A stretch of DNA of 64,000 nucleotides from assembly GCF_012563545.1 (NCBI RefSeq), contig NZ_CP050804.1:1550001-1614000 (forward strand), read 5' to 3'. Shown piece by piece: positions 47,526 through 56,875 of this stretch (positions within the stretch are counted from its first letter, which is position 1; each line of letters begins with the position of its first letter). The notes under the pieces are model-generated. The model worked only from the letters and a program-made list of their open reading frames with translations, searched no databases and had not been told where the DNA came from. A program made the translations under genes and the position numbers. The DNA comes from Arcanobacterium buesumense (GTDB lineage: Bacteria > Actinomycetota > Actinomycetes > Actinomycetales > Actinomycetaceae).

Positions 47526-48134
47526 ATGAATGTAACCTTACGCGGTGAAAACAGCCACTTTTGGGCTTATCTCTTATGGATCTTATCCCTTGTTATCCTT
47601 GGAGCTTCGGCTTGGAACGGCGGATGGCGAGAGTTGCTTTTTGCTCTTCCAGTTGCCATGTTCTTGTCTTTTGTGGGCTGGGTTGGCTGGTGGAACCCTC
47701 GCCTTATTGTGCGTCCACAAGGTTTACATGTCATTAACTTAGCTCGGGAATACTATATTCCATGGTCAGATGTCGTAGAAGTGATGAATCGTTGGGGGCT
47801 CTATATTCACACACGTTCGGGAAAGAAGATTCCGGTGTGGGTGTTGCCAAGCCGTGTGGGATTGTTGTACAACTCGTGGCGTGAGCCAAAGCGTAGCTTG
47901 CCCCATCCGATCGATTGGACTGCAGCTGAACCGCAAGAGCTCATCGTTCCATTGCCGTTCGTCGCCGATTCGTTAATGGCTCGTACCCACGCAATCCGCT
48001 CTGATTCGTCGTTACGACGACGGTTAGCACTCGAAGGCGACACATGGGAAACGACGACGGTGCGCTTCCTTCCGCTTTCAATTTTAGGAACATTGATTCT
48101 TTTTATCTGCGCCGTAGCAACCTTTATCTTTTAG
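47526..48134 (+). CDS. Membrane protein with bacterial PH domain
   Basis: 202 aa. Two transmembrane helices near the start (about 14-30 and 35-52), then a bacterial PH domain (about 58-115; RLIVRPQGLHVINLAREYYIPWSDVVEV and SGKKIPVWVLP), then a soluble stretch and a last helix (LSILGTLILFICAVATFIF). No function is known. The ATG at 47526 is favoured over one 12 codons earlier because it suits the length of relatives. Divergent from typA, and its stop overlaps that of the ABC exporter gene by 4 bases. Confidence 0.75.
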   Translation: MNVTLRGENSHFWAYLLWILSLVILGASAWNGGWRELLFALPVAMFLSFVGWVGWWNPRLIVRPQGLHVINLAREYYIPWSDVVEVMNRWGLYIHTRSGKKIPVWVLPSRVGLLYNSWREPKRSLPHPIDWTAAEPQELIVPLPFVADSLMARTHAIRSDSSLRRRLALEGDTWETTTVRFLPLSILGTLILFICAVATFIF

Positions 48135-49861
48135 TCTTGCTGCCAGGTGTGCCAAAGTTTTGCGTACTGCCCACCTTGAGCAACAAGCTCGTCATGGGTT
48201 CCTATCTCAGCTATTTTTCCGTCAATCATCACGCACACGCGATCAGCGTCGTATGCCGTATAAAGCCGGTGCGCAATCGAGATAACGGTTCGTCCAGCCA
48301 TCACTTTTGCTAGGGCTCGTTCTGTTGAACGTGCCGCACGCGAATCGAGTAGCGAGGTTGCTTCATCTAAAATAACCACATCTGGATCAAGCAAAACAAT
48401 TCGCGCTAATGCTAGCTGTTGTGCCTGGTCTGGTGGCAGGTCACGGTGACCAGAACCAACAAGTGTTTCTAAACCATCTGGTAAGTCACGCACCCATGTT
48501 GCCTCAACAGTATCGAGCGCATCCCATAGTCGTATATCGCGTGCGTTCGCAGCCGCAAACCTCAGATTATCAGCGATAGTTCCAACAAAAATATGATTTT
48601 CTTGGGTTACTAGCGCCACTGTGGAGTGCATATATTTTTCTTCTATTTCCGTCACCTCAACACCACCAATACGCACATGACCTGACGATGGTGGGGTCAC
48701 TCCAGCGATTAACCGGCCTAGTGTTGACTTACCTGCTCCCGATGGACCAACAATAGCCAGCCGTTCGCCAGGCTTGATATCTAGGGTGACATCCTTGAGA
48801 ACCGGAGTATCTGCCCGATAAGCGAATGAGAGCTCCTCGATATTGATTGCTTCGCCAATCGGCAAATCTACACCAGCCACCCGATCTGGCCGAACTTGCG
48901 CAACTCCAAAAATACGCGCCAAGGCAACTGCAGCGAACTGTATTTCGTCAATCCACCAAGAAAGCTCATCAATGGGACCACGTAGTTGTTGGGCATACAG
49001 TGCCACCGTTGTCACCGCACCTACCGTGACGTAGCCTAAACCAATAAGCCAGGATCCCCACACCACCGCGATAATCATCGGAGAATACAGCACAACGATC
49101 ATGGCAAAGGAGAAGATGGCCCGCATTAAGGCGGTGTATCGCTCATTTGTCCACTGCTCATTGAGTAATGTCATCGTTCGCGAAATACGATGATCGCGCA
49201 TATTCAAAGCGTCAACTGTGCCAGCTTGTTCTACAGTTTCGGTAATATCGCCTGATATTTCAGCTTCTAACGCGGAAGATGCTAGGTAGGCAGCAATTGT
49301 GCGTCGTAAGTACCGGCGCACAATGAAAAATACTGGCACGAATGACAAGCTGACAACAAAACCAACTCGCCAGTCCACAAGTAGCGCGGCAATCACGGTG
49401 ATGACGATTTGCATCACTAACATCACGATGCGGGAAATCCCTCGGCGTACCAAGAATTCGATACGGTTAACATCGGTTGTCGTCCGGCCAAGCAGATCAC
49501 CAGTACCAGCAGATTCTACGATTGATAGTGGCAAATGTGTCACGGCACTGACTAATTCGACGCGCACATGATGGAAGACTTTTTGCCCTAATACTCGAGA
49601 AGCATACTCACCGGCTCCAGCAGCTAAGGATTGAACAATAACCGCTACAACCAAAATAATAATATTGGTGCGAATAACCGATAAGGGCATACCAGCGTTG
49701 ACAGCATCAAACGAATGGCCAATGATCCATGGCGTAACAACACTAGCTATCGCAACGAGTGACTGAATGAGGAGCACACCAGCAACATCAGTTTTGAATT
49801 TTACGACGAGTTGGACGAGCCTACGCCTGATAGTAGCGTTTTGGGCAATAGGCAGTTTCAC
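48131..49861 (-). CDS. ABC exporter half-transporter, catalytic ATPase with broken signature
   Basis: 576 aa: six-helix exporter domain (about 20-320) fused to an ATPase domain (about 345-576). Walker A AIVGPSGAGKSTLGRL, Q-loop LVTQENHIF, Walker B VVILDEATS and switch SIAHRL are all intact. The signature motif, however, reads LPPDQAQQLALAR instead of LSGGQRQRLALAR. In the heterodimer it supplies the nucleotide pocket that is completed by the intact LSGGQ of the partner gene. The substrate is unknown (drug, lipid or peptide). It overlaps the partner by 4 bases. Confidence 0.92.
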   Translation of the reverse strand: MKLPIAQNATIRRRLVQLVVKFKTDVAGVLLIQSLVAIASVVTPWIIGHSFDAVNAGMPLSVIRTNIIILVVAVIVQSLAAGAGEYASRVLGQKVFHHVRVELVSAVTHLPLSIVESAGTGDLLGRTTTDVNRIEFLVRRGISRIVMLVMQIVITVIAALLVDWRVGFVVSLSFVPVFFIVRRYLRRTIAAYLASSALEAEISGDITETVEQAGTVDALNMRDHRISRTMTLLNEQWTNERYTALMRAIFSFAMIVVLYSPMIIAVVWGSWLIGLGYVTVGAVTTVALYAQQLRGPIDELSWWIDEIQFAAVALARIFGVAQVRPDRVAGVDLPIGEAINIEELSFAYRADTPVLKDVTLDIKPGERLAIVGPSGAGKSTLGRLIAGVTPPSSGHVRIGGVEVTEIEEKYMHSTVALVTQENHIFVGTIADNLRFAAANARDIRLWDALDTVEATWVRDLPDGLETLVGSGHRDLPPDQAQQLALARIVLLDPDVVILDEATSLLDSRAARSTERALAKVMAGRTVISIAHRLYTAYDADRVCVMIDGKIAEIGTHDELVAQGGQYAKLWHTWQQD

Positions 49862-51762
49862 TTTTGCTCACCCCTTTCGCTGTTAGCCTCACGCCGATGT
49901 ACCAGCGCCACATAGGACGGGTCTTTACTCAGCTCCTGATGCGTTCCACGCAATCGTTGACTACCGTCGTCGTTGAGCATTATGACGGTGTCAGCGTGGT
50001 GAAGCATGATTGGCGAAGATGATACGACTAGTGTTGTTTTATCTGCCCGGTATTGAGTCAAGGCCTGGGCAATACGCATTTCCGTATGTGAATCAACGGC
50101 CGAGGTTGGCTCGATAGCGATAAGAATCGGAGCTTGGGTAAGCACGGCGCGAGCTAATGCCAATCGTTGGCGCTGACCGCCTGACAGAGAGCGTCCACGC
50201 TCAGCTACGTAACCGTCTAAACCACCGTCAAGCCCATTCACAATATCTCCGGCTTCCGCAACCTTTAACGCTTCATAGAGCTGAGCATCATCGGCTGCTA
50301 GTGGATGGAAACTATGTTCTCGTGTTGCAATCCCAGAACCGTCACCAGTATCTGCCATCTGCACCGCAATGGGCCGTGGGAGTAAGTTATCTGCACGAGC
50401 ACCCTGAAGATTTGATCGCAACCGCCCCTGAAATAGTTGTGCCACAGCATCTGATAACACAATTGCATTGCGCACATCGGGCAACGGCAGTTGTGCTAAT
50501 GCGACAACATGAGAGCCATCATCAGCACGAATATCATACGAATCGTCAGTGCGTGCTAAACGCCGCGCGAACTCAGCACCAGCCTCTGGCCGGCCACATA
50601 CCACAACCGTCAATCGGCCTGGATATATGCTTATTCCCGTCATGGAATCGGTCAGCGTTGCTTGGCGCCAGTCAATCACTGGTGGCGAAGTAAGAAGTTG
50701 GGCGTCGTTCGTCGTCGAACCAACGGATAAAATCCGGGAAATCCGCCGAGCACCTACTTTGGCATCCGCTAATACTTGAAAGAATTGTGTTGCCGCTGAC
50801 ACCGGAACTGAAAGGTAGGCTGTATAACCATAAAAGGCAACAAGTTGCCCATAGGTTAACTGCTCTTGATAAACCTGATAGATCCCTAACGAGATAACAA
50901 TAGCGGAAAATAGCGCTGGCACGGCAGTTGTTAATCCGCCTAGCACAGCCTGGATAAACGAAGCTTGAATTCCAGTTTCCATAACATGGTGTGATTGGGC
51001 GCGATAGCGTTCGTTATACACATCCTCACCACCAACACCCCGGATAACACGTAAGCCAACCACGGCATCAGCTGCCAACGTCGTCAGCTTTCCGCGTTCT
51101 TCTCGATTAACATATAACCGTTGTTGGAGTGGACGAATTAAGAAACTCATTAATCCCACAACAACCGGTAGCCCGAGTGTGACAACTAAACCAAGAGCAA
51201 CATTGGTACGGATCATTATCACTGCAATAACCGCAAATGCAACTGTTGCCGCTATTGTCTGTGTAATACCACTAATAAAATTACCTATTTTGTCAGCGTC
51301 AGACGTGGTTGCCGAAACAATTTCACCTGCGGAAAGTGGTTCTTTTTTAGTCAGTTGTCGCCCAGAGACATGACTAACGAGACGACGACGCCAGCTGTAA
51401 GTGCCACGGAGCCACACGAGTAAGACGAATGGCCCGCTTAAACTGCCAACAGCTCGAACGAAAATAACTCCGCACATGAGCAGTGCACCTGGTAGTAGCG
51501 CTGATGTCAGTCCGCTCTCAATACCAGAATCTAGGAAAATGCCCAGCGCCCACGGCACTAAGGCAGAACCGACGAACATGAGTAAGGAACCGAGGATAGC
51601 AACTGTCAGTAATTGCCAATTATCTCGCAGCGTTGAGGAAATGATATGTACTCTATCTGCACGAATCTGTTGTGGAAAATCGCTAAATCTCGGCCATGTT
51701 TTGGGCTGGGGGCCAACTTCATAGATACGTTGAGTGACAGTACTATGAGCCTTCTTTTTCAT
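49858..51762 (-). CDS. ABC exporter half-transporter with degenerate ATPase but intact signature
   Basis: 634 aa: exporter membrane domain (about 50-345) and ATPase domain (about 370-620). Walker A is replaced by VVVCGRPEAGAEFARRL (no Lys), Walker B by ILIAIEPTS (Asp lost), and the switch His is absent (VVSSSPIML), but the signature LSGGQRQRLALARA is perfect. So this subunit cannot bind ATP productively itself and completes the partner site. An insert rich in Asp and Gly (about 450-480) sits between Q-loop and signature. RBS AGAGGA before the ATG. First gene of the pair. Confidence 0.92.
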   Translation of the reverse strand: MKKKAHSTVTQRIYEVGPQPKTWPRFSDFPQQIRADRVHIISSTLRDNWQLLTVAILGSLLMFVGSALVPWALGIFLDSGIESGLTSALLPGALLMCGVIFVRAVGSLSGPFVLLVWLRGTYSWRRRLVSHVSGRQLTKKEPLSAGEIVSATTSDADKIGNFISGITQTIAATVAFAVIAVIMIRTNVALGLVVTLGLPVVVGLMSFLIRPLQQRLYVNREERGKLTTLAADAVVGLRVIRGVGGEDVYNERYRAQSHHVMETGIQASFIQAVLGGLTTAVPALFSAIVISLGIYQVYQEQLTYGQLVAFYGYTAYLSVPVSAATQFFQVLADAKVGARRISRILSVGSTTNDAQLLTSPPVIDWRQATLTDSMTGISIYPGRLTVVVCGRPEAGAEFARRLARTDDSYDIRADDGSHVVALAQLPLPDVRNAIVLSDAVAQLFQGRLRSNLQGARADNLLPRPIAVQMADTGDGSGIATREHSFHPLAADDAQLYEALKVAEAGDIVNGLDGGLDGYVAERGRSLSGGQRQRLALARAVLTQAPILIAIEPTSAVDSHTEMRIAQALTQYRADKTTLVVSSSPIMLHHADTVIMLNDDGSQRLRGTHQELSKDPSYVALVHRREANSERGEQK

Positions 51763-51821
51763 CTTACATGTCCTCTTTTCATTGACCTATTCCCCGCTCT
51801 GTATTGTCACTGTTGTTATAA

Positions 51822-51871
51822 AACAGTTGTGATGGCAAGACTGGTTTCCCAGTCTTGCCATCAGAACTGTT
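51822..51871 (-). terminator. Long terminator behind the oligopeptide-binding lipoprotein gene
   Basis: Perfect 14-bp stem (51831-51844 with 51849-51862), 4-base loop, flanked after a 2-base interruption by seven more pairs (AACAGTT/AACTGTT). It lies 36 bases after the stop codon and separates the importer from the exporter genes. Confidence 0.8.
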
Positions 51872-51906
51872 TAAGTACCTAGGTGTGCCTTAACACATTA
51901 GGATGC

Positions 51907-53598
51907 TCACTCGGTGTAGCCGATCTTCTCTGGAAGGAAGGTCTCGAAGGCCTTCGCACCGTAGTTAGCCAAGTTGGCTGGAACAGCGGTGAGGCTTGCA
52001 CGGTAGTAGAGCGGGATGGTCATAACGTTGTCCCAAATGATCTTATCGACTTCATTGGTCATCTCGATACGCTTCTCGTTATCAGTTTCAGCGGAGATCT
52101 TTTCGACGTATTCGTCAATCTTTGGATCGGAAACCATGGAGAAGTTCGAAGCTGAACCAGTGCCGTAAATCTGACCGATGTTCGCCATTGGGTATGGCGT
52201 TCCGCGCCAACCGAATGCGATTGACTCAAATTCGCCAGCCTCAAGGACATTGGAGAATTCTGATGGCGGTACATCAGCGAAGACAACATTAATACCGATG
52301 TTCTTCATGTGCTCCTTAAAGAGCGCAGCAGCAGATTCGGATGTTGGAATACCAGTTAGACGGGTGAACTTAAAGGAAAGTTCCTTGCCGTCCTTTTCGA
52401 AGAACTTGGTGGTCTCGTTCATCTTGTAACCGAGATCTTCCAGATCCTTCATTGCGCCTTCTGGATCGAACTTCACTGAGTGATCTTCGTATCCGGCCTG
52501 GCCTGGCATGAAGAAGTGGTTACCAAGCGAAAGATCGAGTCCTTCAACTGGGAGACCAGCCATGTCAGTGGTCAGGAAGTCTGCCGAGTCAATACCCTTT
52601 TGTACTGCTTGGCGAACCTTAACGTCCTTGAGTGCCTCAGCGTTAGAGTTGAGGGTGATGTGGCGCCAAGAGGTTGAAGCCGACTGCTTAATTGCAGCGT
52701 TCTGGCGGCCCTTAACTAGCTCATAGGTTGCGGCATCAATGATTTGGTCAACGACGTCGAGCTCGTTATTAGCAAAGGCGTTTGCTTGTGCCTTGTTATC
52801 AAGAACTGAGATCGTAATAGTATCTAGCTTTGGCTTTTCGCCCCACCACATGTCATTACGCTCAAGAGTAATACGCTTGGTACCCTGGTCAATGCTCTTA
52901 AACTTGAACGGACCAGAAATAAGGTTGTTCAGAACGTTGACATCTGGAACCCAGCCTTCATTGAACATAGCTGGATCGGAGGTACCTGCAGCTGGCAGTG
53001 CGCCACTGAGGACTGATGACCAGTCTGGGTATTCACGATCGAACTTAGCGATAACTTCAAATTCGTCCTTACCCTGTTCGATAGAGACGATGTGCTCCCA
53101 ACCGTCAGTTGATGCACAGTCAAAGCCGGTATCATCCGACTTACATGCATTCCAGTTTGCCTGGTAGTCAGCAACCGAAATCGGGGTGCCATCATTCCAC
53201 TTAGCTTCTGGGTTGAGTTCGAGGGTAACGGTCATCTTAGAATCGCCGTCTTCCTTCTTCTCAACATTGTAGGACTCTAGATAATCCTTATTGACATCCC
53301 ACGTGCCATCTTCAGCGAAAATGAGGTTGCCACCAGAAATCTTGGCGTACATATCGCTTACTTCAACGTTGTTACCGTTGACGTGAAGTGGGTTGAAATT
53401 CGTTGGCATCGCTGCGATAGCAAGACGAAGATCGCCGCCATCCTTGAGCTTTGCAGAATCGACGCGGTTAACATCCGACGTCGGTAGAGCGGCGGACTTG
53501 CCGCCTTCTGACGATTCCGACGACGCTGGGCCGGAACACGCGCTGAGTACAAGCGCGGAGGCTGCTACTAAAGCAAAGCCTGCTTTCTTAATTGTCAT
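51907..53598 (-). CDS. Oligopeptide/dipeptide ABC transporter substrate-binding lipoprotein
   Basis: 563 aa, SBP_bac_5 (DppA/OppA) family. Signal peptide with lipobox cysteine C21 (VLSACS), then LRLAIAAMPTNFNPLHVNGNN, and the family block LKDVKVRQAVQKGIDSADF. The solvent-exposed protein captures peptides and delivers them to DppBC. The ligand cannot be deduced; solutes of this family also include nickel or heme. Strong AGGAGG site before the ATG. It is preceded by its own candidate promoter and an upstream hairpin, so it can be expressed in excess over the membrane genes. Confidence 0.93.
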   Translation of the reverse strand: MTIKKAGFALVAASALVLSACSGPASSESSEGGKSAALPTSDVNRVDSAKLKDGGDLRLAIAAMPTNFNPLHVNGNNVEVSDMYAKISGGNLIFAEDGTWDVNKDYLESYNVEKKEDGDSKMTVTLELNPEAKWNDGTPISVADYQANWNACKSDDTGFDCASTDGWEHIVSIEQGKDEFEVIAKFDREYPDWSSVLSGALPAAGTSDPAMFNEGWVPDVNVLNNLISGPFKFKSIDQGTKRITLERNDMWWGEKPKLDTITISVLDNKAQANAFANNELDVVDQIIDAATYELVKGRQNAAIKQSASTSWRHITLNSNAEALKDVKVRQAVQKGIDSADFLTTDMAGLPVEGLDLSLGNHFFMPGQAGYEDHSVKFDPEGAMKDLEDLGYKMNETTKFFEKDGKELSFKFTRLTGIPTSESAAALFKEHMKNIGINVVFADVPPSEFSNVLEAGEFESIAFGWRGTPYPMANIGQIYGTGSASNFSMVSDPKIDEYVEKISAETDNEKRIEMTNEVDKIIWDNVMTIPLYYRASLTAVPANLANYGAKAFETFLPEKIGYTE

Positions 53599-53650
53599 AT
53601 GGTCCTCCTCTGGGACATAACTCCGACAAGAATTTGGAGTGATACCCTTT

Positions 53651-53680
53651 AGCCTAGTCTAGATTTAAAAAAAAGGTAAA
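53651..53680 (-). promoter_or_regulatory. Candidate promoter of the binding-protein gene
   Basis: Minus strand TTTACC (53675-53680), 18-bp spacer with an 8-T run, TAGGCT (53651-53656, fits TANNNT). Transcription would start near 53,644, 46 bases before the ATG. Confidence 0.4.
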
Positions 53681-53710
53681 TTATTTTACTCATTTTTGAA
53701 GAAATGTGTA

Positions 53711-53762
53711 CTAAAATACATCTGAGCCAGTAAAGTGTTTTACCGGCTCAGATGTATTTTAG
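53711..53762 (-). terminator. Long hairpin between dppDF and the binding-protein gene
   Basis: Perfect 18-bp inverted repeat (53711-53728 with 53745-53762), continued inside by five pairs after one mismatch. In the minus direction the descending arm includes GTATTTTAG. It starts 22 bases after the dppDF stop, so it either ends the membrane-gene transcript or protects its 3' end. Confidence 0.75.
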
Positions 53763-53783
53763 TGTCGTAAAACTTACTCCACC

Positions 53784-55913
53784 CTAGAAAAGATTAACGG
53801 TACGCGGATAGTAACACGCAGCCTTATGATCCCCGCCCAATTCTTGGAAAGGTGGATGATGGGCATCGCATTGCGTTTGTTCTGCCGCTCCTAACGTCTT
53901 ATACAACGGGCATCGCGTCACAAATCGGCACCCCTTAGGCGGATTTGCCGGCGATGGTAAATCACCCTCAAGCAAAATACGGTCACGATTACGTTCCTTG
54001 TGTGGATCAGGAATCGGAATCGCTGAAAGCAATGCCTGAGTATAAGGATGTTGCGGAGCTTCGAACACGGAATTCACATCGCCAACTTCAACGATCTTGC
54101 CCAGATACATAACAGCAACACGATCAGCGATATGACGAATAACAGATAAATCGTGTGCAACGAACAAGTACGATAGAGACATCTTCGAACGCAATTCATC
54201 AAGCAAGTTAATAACACCTGCCTGAATCGAAACGTCAAGCGCGGAAACCGGCTCGTCCAAGATCAAGAGTTTCGGCTCAAGTGCAAGCGCACGAGCAATA
54301 CCGATACGCTGGCGCTGACCACCGGAGAAATTACGCGGGTAACGATTGACGTGTGCTGGCTCTAAACCAACCATCTTCATCAATTCTTCGACCCGTCCTG
54401 GAATATCTTCTTTCTTCCAGCCACCGTAACGCAATGGCTCTGCGATAATGTCAAAGACCGGGAATCGTGGATCCAACGAAGCCATCGGATCTTGGAAAAC
54501 AACTTGCAGATCTTTACGAATTCGCTTGCGATCACTGCGACTAAGCTGAGTAGTGTCTTCACCCATGACAACAATTTTGCCGTTTTGCGGCTTAACAAGA
54601 TCAAGAACTTGCATCAGCGTCGTCGTCTTGCCCGAACCGGACTCACCAACTAAACCAAGGGTTTCACCGGCGCGAATATCTAAGTCAATGCCATCTACTG
54701 CATGCACTGTACCCACTTGACGACGGAAAACAGAACCCTTCATCAGCGGGAAGTACCGCGTCATACCTTCAACGCGCAAAACTTCTTCGCGCTCTTCACG
54801 CGGGGCCGCAAACGGGGGCGGCACAGCTGCTGGCAATGGATAAATATCGGTGTATTTACGCGACTCGTGACGAATTTCTTCAGCACGCTTACAAGCAACA
54901 CGATGCCGATGCGAATCAGCAGATTTAACATCCGCCAGAACAGGCTCGCCATCAAGGCAATGTGGTTGCGCAACTGGACAGCGTGCTGCGAACGGGCAGC
55001 CCGTAGGCTCAAAGAGCATCGACGGCGGATTACCTTCAACAGCTGCTAACTGGTATTCCTTCTTCGAATCCAAACGCGGTAACGAACCGAGCAAACCAAT
55101 CGTGTACGGCATAGCCGAATGGTAGAAAATCTCATCAACAGAGCCAGATTCAACAACCCGCCCGGCATACATTACGGCAACCTTATCGGCCAAACCAGCA
55201 ACAACACCAAGATCGTGGGTAATCATGATAACGGCAGCACCGAGCTCTTTTTGTGCTTGCCGAAGCACATCGAGAATCTGGGCTTGAATCGTAACATCCA
55301 GTGCGGTTGTCGGCTCATCCGCAATAATGAGTTCTGGCTTATTAGCAATCGCCATTGCAATCATGGCACGCTGACGCATACCACCAGAAAACTCATGCGG
55401 GAATGCCTTAATACGAATCTCTGGGTTCGGAATACCAACCATCGTCAATAATTCAATGGCCCGTTCTTTCCCCTGGGCTTCATTTAAGTCAGGATCATGA
55501 ACTTTGAGCGCTTCAACAATCTGATCACCAATAGTATAGACAGGCGTCAATGCGGAAAGCGGATCCTGGAAGACCATGGCAACTGTTTTGCCGCGCACCT
55601 GCGACATATACGCATCGGAGCGACCTAGCACTTCGGTGCCATGGAGTTTTACCGAGCCATCAACCTGCGCCGATTGATCAAGTAACCCCATGATCGCCAT
55701 TGACGTGACTGACTTTCCCGAACCAGACTCGCCAACAATACCCAAAACTTCACCAGAATTCACCGAGAAGTTAACACCACGCACTGCGTGCACAACACCG
55801 TCTTCGGAAGGGAAACGAACATGGAGATCGGTAACATCGACAATGGGAACGCCTGGCTGTGCCTGAGGAAGATCGCTCGATTCAAATGTCGTAGCATCCT
55901 TTTTCTTACTCAT
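53784..55913 (-). CDS. Oligopeptide ABC transporter, fused DppD-DppF ATPase
   Basis: 709 aa with two complete ATPase domains. NBD1 (about 25-285): GIVGESGSGKSVTSM, signature FSGGMRQRAMIA, Walker B LIIADEPTTALD. NBD2 (about 375-650): GLVGESGSGKTTTLMQ, FSGGQRQRIGIARAL, LLILDEPVSALD. Each is followed by the Cys-rich oligopeptide-type tail (CPFAARCP and CRFVTRCPL). The fusion of two genes that are separate in E. coli is common in actinobacteria. It powers peptide uptake with the DppB and DppC permeases. Overlaps dppC by 4 bases. Confidence 0.95.
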   Translation of the reverse strand: MSKKKDATTFESSDLPQAQPGVPIVDVTDLHVRFPSEDGVVHAVRGVNFSVNSGEVLGIVGESGSGKSVTSMAIMGLLDQSAQVDGSVKLHGTEVLGRSDAYMSQVRGKTVAMVFQDPLSALTPVYTIGDQIVEALKVHDPDLNEAQGKERAIELLTMVGIPNPEIRIKAFPHEFSGGMRQRAMIAMAIANKPELIIADEPTTALDVTIQAQILDVLRQAQKELGAAVIMITHDLGVVAGLADKVAVMYAGRVVESGSVDEIFYHSAMPYTIGLLGSLPRLDSKKEYQLAAVEGNPPSMLFEPTGCPFAARCPVAQPHCLDGEPVLADVKSADSHRHRVACKRAEEIRHESRKYTDIYPLPAAVPPPFAAPREEREEVLRVEGMTRYFPLMKGSVFRRQVGTVHAVDGIDLDIRAGETLGLVGESGSGKTTTLMQVLDLVKPQNGKIVVMGEDTTQLSRSDRKRIRKDLQVVFQDPMASLDPRFPVFDIIAEPLRYGGWKKEDIPGRVEELMKMVGLEPAHVNRYPRNFSGGQRQRIGIARALALEPKLLILDEPVSALDVSIQAGVINLLDELRSKMSLSYLFVAHDLSVIRHIADRVAVMYLGKIVEVGDVNSVFEAPQHPYTQALLSAIPIPDPHKERNRDRILLEGDLPSPANPPKGCRFVTRCPLYKTLGAAEQTQCDAHHPPFQELGGDHKAACYYPRTVNLF

Positions 55914-56875
55914 GCTTTCCCTCCGGACTTAGAAGTAGGATCAATCGCGTCACGCAAACCATCACCAATAAAATTCACTGACACCAGCATAAAGACCAAC
56001 ACTAACGCCGGTGGCACAAATAGCCACGAATGGGTCAATGCGGAAGACTGGCCCAAGCCAATCAAACCACCAAGAGAAATCTGTGGATCCTTGATACCAA
56101 GGCCAAAGTAAGACAATGTGGTTTCAGCTAGTACGGCACCCGCAATACCCAACGTAAAGTCAATAATGAGCAACGAGGAAATATTCGGAATAATGTGCCG
56201 CGTAATAACTACAAACGGTGGCACAGACATGTACTGCGCAGCATGAACATAATCAAGATTCTTAACTGACATCGTCATGGAGCGAACCACACGAGCGGTA
56301 AGCATCCAGCCAAAAAGCGCAAGTAGGAAGATGAGTACTGGAATAGATCCAGATTTTCCGCCAAGCCGTTGGTTAATAACTGCGATCAGCAAGAAAGAAG
56401 GAATGACGAGCATCAAGTCAATAATCCACGATCCGGCCCGATCAACCCACTTACCGAAGTAAGCAATTGACGAACCGAAAAGTGCGGCCCAGCCAGTTTG
56501 TAAAAACGCAACTGAAAAACCAATCATCAACGAGGTGCGCAAACCTTCAACCGTGAGGGCAAAAAGGTCTCGCCCACGGTTATCAGTACCAAACCAGTGG
56601 TTTGGAGATGGCGCCTGCAACGGTGCCGTGCGATCACGAGTTAGGTAATCCCACGGAGTTAAATAGGAGCCAAAAAGCGCAAAAAGAATAACGCCGATCA
56701 GCATGAAAACGCCCAGAACTGCAGTCCAGTTACGAAGGAAACGACGGCGAATCAGTTGCCCACGGGTGTAGCGATGGCTACTTTCCATTCGGACCCGAGC
56801 GTCCTCATTGAGCGCAGCTTGTACTGCATCGACGTCAGCCTGACTGACCATTGGGGAGTGTTCGGTATTCATCAT
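55910..56875 (-). CDS. Oligopeptide ABC transporter permease DppC-type
   Basis: 321 aa. Cytosolic N-terminal tail with an amphipathic segment (DVDAVQAALNEDARVRME), a first helix (AVLGVFMLIGVILFALFGSY), then the BPD_transp_1 domain with five helices and the coupling EAA-like loop VHAAQYMSVPPFVVITRHI. The periplasmic motif PSPNHWFGTDNRGRDLF is typical of DppC. Start ATG overlaps the dppB stop; the second Met is equally possible. Confidence 0.94.
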   Translation of the reverse strand: MMNTEHSPMVSQADVDAVQAALNEDARVRMESSHRYTRGQLIRRRFLRNWTAVLGVFMLIGVILFALFGSYLTPWDYLTRDRTAPLQAPSPNHWFGTDNRGRDLFALTVEGLRTSLMIGFSVAFLQTGWAALFGSSIAYFGKWVDRAGSWIIDLMLVIPSFLLIAVINQRLGGKSGSIPVLIFLLALFGWMLTARVVRSMTMSVKNLDYVHAAQYMSVPPFVVITRHIIPNISSLLIIDFTLGIAGAVLAETTLSYFGLGIKDPQISLGGLIGLGQSSALTHSWLFVPPALVLVFMLVSVNFIGDGLRDAIDPTSKSGGKA

